Shown: piece after piece, positions 58,630 to 64,000 of the stretch | How the letters are laid out: each line of letters begins with the position of its first letter | Position numbering within the stretch: the stretch's first letter is position 1 | NCBI GenBank assembly: GCA_910585385.1 | Contig: CAJUDV010000005.1 | Span: forward strand, 14,259-78,258 | DNA: 64,000 nucleotides | Direction: 5' to 3' | From: an uncultured Oscillibacter sp. | GTDB taxonomy: Bacteria; Bacillota; Clostridia; Oscillospirales; Oscillospiraceae | Notes under the pieces: model-generated | Told to the model about the DNA's origin: nothing | The model's database searches: none | The model's input: the letters and a program-made list of their open reading frames with translations, nothing else | Translations under genes and position numbers: made by a program

Positions 58630-59970
58630 TCAGATCAGTTCTTTGAGCGCTCTGCGGGAGAGGGGGATGGCGCAGAGAAATGCCAGACAGTCTGCCGCGG
58701 ACTGGGTCATCTGGACGCCCACCAGGCCGAGGCAGTGAGAGAGGAGATAGATCAGGGGAATAAAGAAAATTCCCTGCCGGGCCATGGCCAGGAAAGTGGC
58801 GGGGCCGGTTTTGCCGATGGTCTGGAGCATCATGTTGCTCATAACGGTCCAGCCGGTGGTGAAGAAGGTGACACACTGAAACCGCAGGGCTGCCGTGCCG
58901 CAGGCGATGACCTCCGGGTCATCCCGGAACAGGGCGATGAGCTGAGGGGCAAAGATAAATCCCAGGGTGCTGACCGCCAGCAGAAACACCGTGGAGGACT
59001 TGACGCAGAATCCGAAACCGTCTTTCACCCGCTGGTAGAGTTTCGCGCCGTAGTTGAAGCCGCACACCGGCTGGAAGCCCTGGCCGAAGCCGATCATAGC
59101 GGAGCCGCCGAACATGGTGATGCGCTGAACCACGCCCATGGCGGCGATGGCGGCGTCCCCATAGGGGCGGATGGCCCGGTTGAGGCAGATGGTGGCCACG
59201 CTGGCCAGGCCCTGCCGGGCCAGGGAGGGCAGGCCGCCCCTAACGATCATCCCGTAGTAGCCCCACGTTCGCTGGACCCGGGAGATGTGAATGTGCAGGT
59301 TGCCGCCTCGGGAGCAGCCGATCAGCAGCAGGCAGAAGCTGACGAATTGGCTGATGATGGTGGCCCAGGCCGCCCCGGCCACGCCCAGGCGGAAGGTGAA
59401 GATCAGCAGGGGGTCCAGGGCGATGTTCAGCACCGCGCCGCTGGCGATGCCCACCATGGCGTAGGCCGCGCTGCCCTGGTAGCGAAGCTGGTTATTCAGC
59501 ACCAGAGAGGAGGTCATCCACGGCGCGCCCAGGAGAATGACCCGCAGGTAGGCCTTAGTGTAGGGCAGGATAGTGGGGGTGGAGCCCAGGAGCGTGGCCA
59601 GTGGTTCCAGAAAGACCTGTCCCAGAACGCAGATCAGCGCCCCCGCGGCGATGGCGGAGAAGAAGCCGGTGGCCGCCATGTTGGAGGCCTCCTCAAAATT
59701 CTGCCGTCCCAGCTCCCGGGAGATGAAGTTGCCGCTGCCGTGGCCGAAGAAGAAGCCCACGGCCTGGATAATGGCCATCAGAGAGAAGACCACGCCCACG
59801 GCGCCGGTGGCGCTATTGCTTTTCAGCATTCCCACAAAGAAGGTGTCCGCCATGTTGTAAAAGGAGGTGACCAGCATGCTGATAATGCAGGGCAGGGCCA
59901 GGCGGCAGATCAGCGTGCTGACAGGGGTCTCCGTCATCTGGTGGAATTTCTGTTCCTGTTTTTCGTCCAT
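58630..59970 (-). CDS. MATE-family efflux transporter
   Basis: The 446-aa polytopic protein has a MATE N-terminus (PVSTLICRLALPCIISMLVTSFYNMADTFFVG) and GFGQGFQPVCGFNYGAKLYQRVKDG in the second half, with twelve hydrophobic segments. It probably expels cationic drugs or metabolites using Na+ or H+. The start ATG 59968-59970 is preceded by AGAGGAAC. It has a good promoter and terminator of its own. Confidence 0.92.
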   Translation of the reverse strand: MDEKQEQKFHQMTETPVSTLICRLALPCIISMLVTSFYNMADTFFVGMLKSNSATGAVGVVFSLMAIIQAVGFFFGHGSGNFISRELGRQNFEEASNMAATGFFSAIAAGALICVLGQVFLEPLATLLGSTPTILPYTKAYLRVILLGAPWMTSSLVLNNQLRYQGSAAYAMVGIASGAVLNIALDPLLIFTFRLGVAGAAWATIISQFVSFCLLLIGCSRGGNLHIHISRVQRTWGYYGMIVRGGLPSLARQGLASVATICLNRAIRPYGDAAIAAMGVVQRITMFGGSAMIGFGQGFQPVCGFNYGAKLYQRVKDGFGFCVKSSTVFLLAVSTLGFIFAPQLIALFRDDPEVIACGTAALRFQCVTFFTTGWTVMSNMMLQTIGKTGPATFLAMARQGIFFIPLIYLLSHCLGLVGVQMTQSAADCLAFLCAIPLSRRALKELI

Positions 59971-60030
59971 ATGTTCCTCTTTCTGTGTGGAAGCGCGGCA
60001 TAGAGAGCGGACTTCCTCTTTTTTAACAAA

Positions 60031-60059
60031 ATTATAACACAAGTGGAGAAGCGGTGCAA
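60031..60059 (-). promoter_or_regulatory. Promoter of the MATE gene
   Basis: TTGCAC (60054-60059), 17-nt spacer, TATAAT (60031-60036) on the minus strand. Confidence 0.78.
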
Positions 60060-60254
60060 AGAATTTTTCACGCGGACCAGGTGGCGGAGGCGGGCTTGCC
60101 GTCATAGGATGGGGTGTATCCGGGAGACGCCGGATATGGTTCCTGTGTCTAAAACAGGGGCCGTGTACCTGATGAACGCCGGTTTGCCCGCCGCCGCAGG
60201 GGCGGCGGCCGCAAATAGTGGCATATGTATTTCAACTGAAATGAGGGAGCATCT

Positions 60255-60593
60255 TTGCGCATCAACGAAGTCTATGAGCATACGCCGCTCCAGCCCTGTC
60301 CGCCGGATGAGGCCTGCCCGCCCGCCGGCTGCAATAAAGTGGCTACACAGTGTGTGGATATTGCGGCGCCTCTGACGCTGAATCCCACCGCCGTTATGGG
60401 GACCCCCACGGTGACCTGCCAGGGCAGCCCCTGTGTCACCTGCACCACCGATTGCGGCGGCACCAGCTGCACGCTGACCTTTCGGCAGCAGGTCTGCGTA
60501 TCTGTACCTATCCGCTACGGCGTGACCATGGCCAGCGGAGAACCCAGCATTGAGTGTACTGAGGAAAGCTGCTGCTGCAATTGCAGCTGCTGA
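60255..60593 (+). CDS. Cysteine-rich protein, possible spore-associated
   Basis: The 112-aa protein has more than ten cysteines, in three zones: CPPDEACPPAGC near the N-terminus, CVTCTTDC in the middle, and a terminal CCCNCSC. The centre, TFRQQVCVSVPIRYGV, follows a pattern seen in clostridial Cys-rich coat-like proteins. The start is TTG 60255-60257 with GGGAG 8 nt upstream. No signal peptide. A spore-coat role is a guess from similarity of pattern. Confidence 0.65.
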   Translation: MRINEVYEHTPLQPCPPDEACPPAGCNKVATQCVDIAAPLTLNPTAVMGTPTVTCQGSPCVTCTTDCGGTSCTLTFRQQVCVSVPIRYGVTMASGEPSIECTEESCCCNCSC

Positions 60594-62028
60594 GAGTGAA
60601 GACGCCCTGCCGGAGTTCTCCGGCGGGGCGTCTTTCGCGTATAACCGCTCCGCTCTCCCCGGCCAGCCATTCCTTCTGCGCGCCAAGCGCCTTCATGCGG
60701 CCCTCGTTGTAGCCTTGTCCCATGGCGGTGTCCAGCTCCTGGGTCAGGCCCTCCACCGTGGAGGTCAGGCCGGAGAAGGTCCTGGACTGGGCCAGCATGG
60801 ACCCGGAGAAGCTCTCCGTCATGGCCTGGAGGATGATCTCCGCCGCCTCCCGGCCGGAGACCTGCCCCCTGGAGATCATGTCGTACATGGTCCCCTGGTC
60901 CACGCCCCTGGCCTCCGCCAGCATCCCCACCGCGCCGATGCCCCGGTCGTTGAGGATGTTCAGATACTCCAGCGTGGCCTTGTTGCTGGACTTCATCCGG
61001 CCGATGGCCGTGGCCACGGCCTCCATGTCGCCGGCGGTCTGCCCCAGGGCCGCCCCGGCGTCGCCCACGGTCTCCAGAACGTCCAGGATGTAGTTGTAGT
61101 CTTTCTCTCCGGAAAGTGCCTTTTCCTGGTCCACCCGGGCGCTGTACCCGTAGGTGGCCAGGGTCTTGCTCATGGCCGTCAGGTCGCCGTAGAGGAAGGG
61201 CGTCTCATTCGCCATCTCCACCAGATTGGAGAGGTAGGTCTCCACAATTCCCATGTTCTCCACGCCGCCCCGGCGGAACAGGGTCTCAAAGGAGATCCGG
61301 TCCGTCTCCCGCTGCGCCGCCAGCGCGGAGCCGCTGGTCAGCGACGCCTCCTGCGCCGACATCTGGCCCTCGTAGGCATCTTGTACATAGCTTTTAAAGG
61401 CATCGTCTTTTCTCTCCCAATTTTGTATAGCTCCTGAAGCCATACCGGCGATTCCGCCTAAAACCGCGCCTGCGGCGGTCCCTATTCCAGGAATAATAGA
61501 CCCCATTGCCGCACCGGTAATGGCCATAGATAAACCGGAAGAAAAAACGTTCCCGCCTGCTTCTCCAAGTACACTCGAAAAAATAGCATTACTGGCATTT
61601 AATGCCACATTGCTAGCCATATTTGCAATACCTGCTTGAGCAATTGCATCAACAATGCCTACTGCGCCTTTACTACTTCCGGCCCTGTTCATTGTTTTGG
61701 AAATAGCTTTTTCCGTATCTCCCGCAGCTGTTGTCACAGCCTTTAGATTCCGGACAATGTTATCATAGTTGGCCTGTGCTAATTCCATTTTCAGACCATC
61801 AGCTTCTTTTCCGGTAGCGGCAAACTGTTTTTCTGCTTCCTTCAGTTCCTGCCTAGCTTTTTGGGCATCCAGCTTCAGGGTATACTTGTTTTTATTCAAT
61901 GCGTATAGCCTTTGTTCGAGGCCTTCCGCATCTTTGCTGAAAGCCTTTGTAACCTGAGACAGCTTTTTAGCGGTCTCGGAATATCGATCATTCAGCGTTA
62001 CAACAATGGAAGTTTCGGGCAAATACAT
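60508..62028 (-). pseudogene. Phage tape-measure protein, C-terminally truncated, copy 1
   Basis: The open frame gives 506 aa. Residues 1 to about 120 are coiled-coil helix (DAQKARQELKEAEKQFAATG). About 150-200 is a Gly/Ala-rich zipper, then comes the conserved middle FKSYVQDAYEGQMSAQEASLT to QVSGREAAEII. It stops being tape-measure-like after about WLAGESGA; the last 35 or so residues are read from the complement of the Cys-rich gene, so the real C-terminus is lost. GC content jumps at about 61390: the N-terminal part is AT-rich, the rest GC-rich. The start may be ATG 62026-62028 or the TTG two codons later. Confidence 0.7.
60601..60635 (+). terminator. Terminator of the Cys-rich protein gene
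   Basis: GACGCCCTGCCGGAG / CTCCGGCGGGGCGTC with TT loop, then TTT. The end of the truncated tape-measure frame on the other strand reads through it. Confidence 0.85.
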
Positions 62029-62038
62029 CGTCTCCTTC

Positions 62039-62068
62039 TTGACATACGTTGGGATAAAATGATAAAAT
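62039..62068 (+). promoter_or_regulatory. Promoter of the 55-aa membrane ORF
   Basis: TTGACA (62039-62044), 18-nt spacer, TAAAAT (62063-62068), directed away from tape-measure copy 1. Confidence 0.65.
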
Positions 62069-62093
62069 CAAACAAAAAGGGAGGGAATTTACC

Positions 62094-62261
62094 ATGAGTT
62101 ATGGTCCTGGATTGTTTTTTATCATCGTCATGGTCATTCTTGGCCTTTTGACAGCATTCGTTTCATTTGCTTCTGGATCTGCCGAATTAGGATTTTTGTT
62201 GCTTGCCTGTTCGTGTGCGCTCGTTGGTATCTGCGTATATATTTGGAAACGAAACCAGTAG
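62094..62261 (+). CDS. 55-aa membrane protein divergent from tape-measure copy 1
   Basis: Small ORF with an AAAGGGAGGG ribosome site 8 nt before the ATG. The product begins MSYGPGLFF, has two hydrophobic segments (about 7-26 and 32-50) and ends WKRNQ, so both membrane spans fill nearly the whole protein. Size and topology recall holins or small toxins, without a specific match. Function unknown. Confidence 0.6.
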   Translation: MSYGPGLFFIIVMVILGLLTAFVSFASGSAELGFLLLACSCALVGICVYIWKRNQ

Positions 62262-62283
62262 ACCACTCCCTCTTTCGAAAGGG

Positions 62284-62376
62284 TTATTCTTTCTTTTTAT
62301 CCCGTTTCCCTCCAGAGAAGCGGCGGTGCCTGAGAGCCTCCGCCTTCTGCTCCACCTCATAGGACGACAGCGCGAA
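62284..62376 (-). pseudogene. 3' remnant of another phage gene
   Basis: A 30-codon frame ending YEVEQKAEALRHRRFSGG then KRDKKKE and stop, with no start or ribosome site. It directly follows the end of tape-measure copy 2 in another frame, so it looks like the tail of a deleted gene joined by recombination. Confidence 0.4.
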
Positions 62377-62383
62377 AATTAGG

Positions 62384-63616
62384 TCATGCCGCCTTCCGCT
62401 GTGCCTCCCGGCCGGAGACCTGTCCCTTGGAGATCATGTCGTACATGGCGCCCTGGTCCACGCCCTTGGCCTCCGCCAGCATCCCCACCGCGCCGATGCC
62501 CCGGTCGTTGAGGATGTTCAGATACTCCAGCGTGGCCTTGTTGCTGGACTTCATCCGCCCGATGGCCGTGGCCATGGCCTCCATGTCGCCGGTGCTCTGC
62601 CCCAGGGCCGCCCCGGCGTCGCCGATGGTCTCCAGCACGTCCAGGATGTAGTTGTAGTCCCGCTCTCCGGACAGCGTCTTTGCCTGATCCGCCTGGGCGC
62701 TGTACCCGTAGGTCGCCGGGGTCTTGCTCATGGCCGTCAGATCGCCGTAGAGGAACGGTGTATTGTTGGCCATCTCCACCAGGTTGGAGAGGTAGGTCTC
62801 CACGATCCCCATATCCTCCACGCCGCCACGGTGGAACAGCGCCTCAAAGGAGATCCGGTCCGTCTCCCGCTGCGCCGCCAGCGCGGAGCCGCTGGTTAGG
62901 GACGCCTCCTGCGCCGACATCTGGCCCTCGTAGGCATCTTGTACATAGCTCTTGAAGGCGTCGTCGCGTTTTTCCCAATTCTGCATAGCTCCCGAGGCCA
63001 TGCCTACCAGCCCGCCTGCGGCTGCGCCGACAGCAGCGCCGGGTAGGCCAGCCACAGAACCAAACATGGAGCCCATTGCTGCGCCGCTGGCTACTGAAGA
63101 AAGTGCAGAGGAAAACACTGTGCCTACATTGGTCCCAAAGGAGCTACTTACCCATGTGTTTGCAATATTTTGAGCTAAGCCATTAAACATATTGGCAAGC
63201 CCACTACTTGCCAGTCCGTTTAAAAGAGATTTTGCGCTGGACATTCCGCCTGTGGCTGTATTATCTGTCTTACTGAACGCCTTTCCGGTTTTCAGCATCT
63301 GCTTTTCAACGTTAGACGCTTCCTTTGCGACCAGAGACAGATTCCGCCGGGCCTCCTCAAAGGTGAGTTGTTTCCCCTCCAAAATGGTCTTGGCAATTGC
63401 GTCCCCTGTTTCCGAAAATTGCTTTTCTGCGGCTCGGAGTTCCTGCCGGGCTTTGTCCGTATTGACTTTCAGTGTGGATTTTGTCTTGTTGAGTTCATTC
63501 AGCTTTTTCTGCATACCGTTCAAATCTTTTGTAAAATGTTGACTGGACTCCCGCATGGTTTTCATAGCGGCAGAAAAATGATCCGTTGCTGTGATAACAA
63601 TGGAAGTTTCCGGCAT
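62384..63616 (-). pseudogene. Phage tape-measure protein, C-terminally truncated, copy 2
   Basis: 410 aa, starting MPETSIVITATDHFSAAMKT with GGAGG 7 nt upstream. It has the same layout as copy 1: coiled coil, Gly/Ala-rich zipper (about 165-210), and the conserved middle from FKSYVQDAYEGQ to QVSGREA, after which the frame ends within a few codons. The middle is nearly identical in DNA to copy 1, while the N-terminal 200 residues are clearly different. Tape-measure proteins are normally 600 aa or more. Confidence 0.72.
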
Positions 63617-63633
63617 AATCGTCCTCCTTTCCG

Positions 63634-63662
63634 TTGACTTTTAACGAAAAATAACATATATT
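63634..63662 (+). promoter_or_regulatory. Promoter of the small ORF divergent from tape-measure copy 2
   Basis: TTGACT (63634-63639), 17-nt spacer, TATATT (63657-63662). Confidence 0.68.
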
Positions 63663-63683
63663 AAAATTAAAGGGGGGAGCTAC

Positions 63684-64000
63684 ATGGATGATCCCAATCA
63701 GAAAGGGTTTTATATATTCATGGGTATCCTTGTAGGGATCTGCTTACTTGGTACTCTTTATTTCTTACCAGCGTATCTTTCCTTAACAAGAGCATACAAA
63801 AACACAACAATTAAATGGACTGTCAACCTTACGCAAAGCACCGCTTCCGCCAAAACGGAGCGGTGTTTTTGTATATCTTCTGGACACCGTGACCAGAAGG
63901 GACCCGCCCATTTCCCCGCTTCGTCCACGGAGGCTCTGCTGGATGTATCCCCCGTCGCCGCGCCACCCATAGCACAGCCGGGGCAGCCTGTCAAGGGCAA
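63684..64000 (+). CDS. Small membrane ORF divergent from tape-measure copy 2, open to the window end
   Basis: Starts MDDPNQKGFYIFMGILVGI with AGGGGGGAG 5 nt upstream and has one clear hydrophobic segment (about 10-32). The frame continues without a stop through a terminator-like hairpin (63839-63869) to the window edge, so the true end or a frameshift is unclear. It occupies the same position relative to copy 2 as the 55-aa ORF does to copy 1, but the two peptides differ. Confidence 0.5.
   Translation, partial: MDDPNQKGFYIFMGILVGICLLGTLYFLPAYLSLTRAYKNTTIKWTVNLTQSTASAKTERCFCISSGHRDQKGPAHFPASSTEALLDVSPVAAPPIAQPGQPVKG
63839..63869 (+). terminator. Terminator-like hairpin
   Basis: CACCGCTTCCG / CGGAGCGGTG stem followed by TTTTTG on the plus strand. 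Confidence 0.7.

Noticed and set aside
1..64000. CRISPR array, tRNA or rRNA genes
   Set aside because: No regularly spaced direct repeats with unique spacers were seen; the only tandem repeats are inside the SLH protein gene. I recognised no tRNA or rRNA by eye, but a tRNAscan-SE/Infernal run would be needed to exclude them.

Overview
The window reads as a high-GC, anaerobic, butyrate-forming Firmicute of the Oscillospiraceae/Clostridia type (Intestinimonas, Flavonifractor or Lawsonibacter-like; this is inferred from gene content, not tested). The evidence is an anaerobic cobalamin pathway, a complete lysine-to-butyrate fermentation gene set, clostridial molybdenum hydroxylases, a G5/3D cell-wall protein and a Cys-rich protein of the kind found in spore formers.

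Left third (1-20.1 kb, all minus strand): one large cobalamin operon. It starts at a sigma-A promoter (19806-19834), an adenosylcobalamin riboswitch and an intrinsic terminator. It then runs cbiK (as a lipoprotein), a two-domain lipoprotein, a binding-protein/permease/ATPase importer, cbiD-L-F-G-H-J-ET-A, cobT-U-S, a short cobU paralogue, an alpha-ribazole-phosphatase-like gene, cbiB, cobD and cbiP (cut by the window edge). Many genes overlap by ATGA or GTGA. cbiC is not seen. A 163-bp inverted-repeat element interrupts the operon at 3951-4113 and has a relative at 55316-55478.

20.1-37.9 kb: lysine metabolism. A lysine exporter (lysO), a LysR regulator and a divergent 43-aa small ORF come first. 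The catabolic operon kce-kdd-kamA-kamD-kamE(-nhaC) follows, preceded by a lysine riboswitch whose expression platform can be drawn as lysine-ON. Then come kamC-kamB-hxlR, a divergent LysE-type exporter, kal, phzF and atoDA. Together they encode lysine -> beta-lysine -> 3,5-diaminohexanoate -> 3-keto-5-aminohexanoate -> 3-aminobutyryl-CoA -> crotonyl-CoA, with AtoDA moving CoA between butyryl-CoA and acetoacetate. KamDE needs adenosylcobalamin, which links this region to the first one.

37.9-52.5 kb: tandem c-di-GMP-I riboswitches precede a large secreted repeat protein with a SHIRT-like domain, a Pro-Val-Asp linker and a C-terminal SLH domain. Next are a YrvL-like membrane protein, thiN, a fused Mo hydroxylase of the selenium-dependent type, a MobA-like nucleotidyltransferase, a three-subunit xanthine dehydrogenase, a cytidylate-kinase-like protein, a ModE-type regulator, a ferredoxin-fused aldo/keto reductase and a WapI-type immunity protein.

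52.5-60.6 kb: ordinary core genes (pckA, rsmA, a GNAT acetyltransferase, a HAD phosphatase, a G5/3D protein, a MATE exporter, a Cys-rich protein), mostly separated by bidirectional terminators.

60.6-64 kb: a mosaic prophage remnant with two tandem, C-terminally truncated tape-measure genes. They share a nearly identical high-GC middle and have divergent N-termini. Each has a small membrane ORF, with its own promoter, transcribed away from its 5' end.
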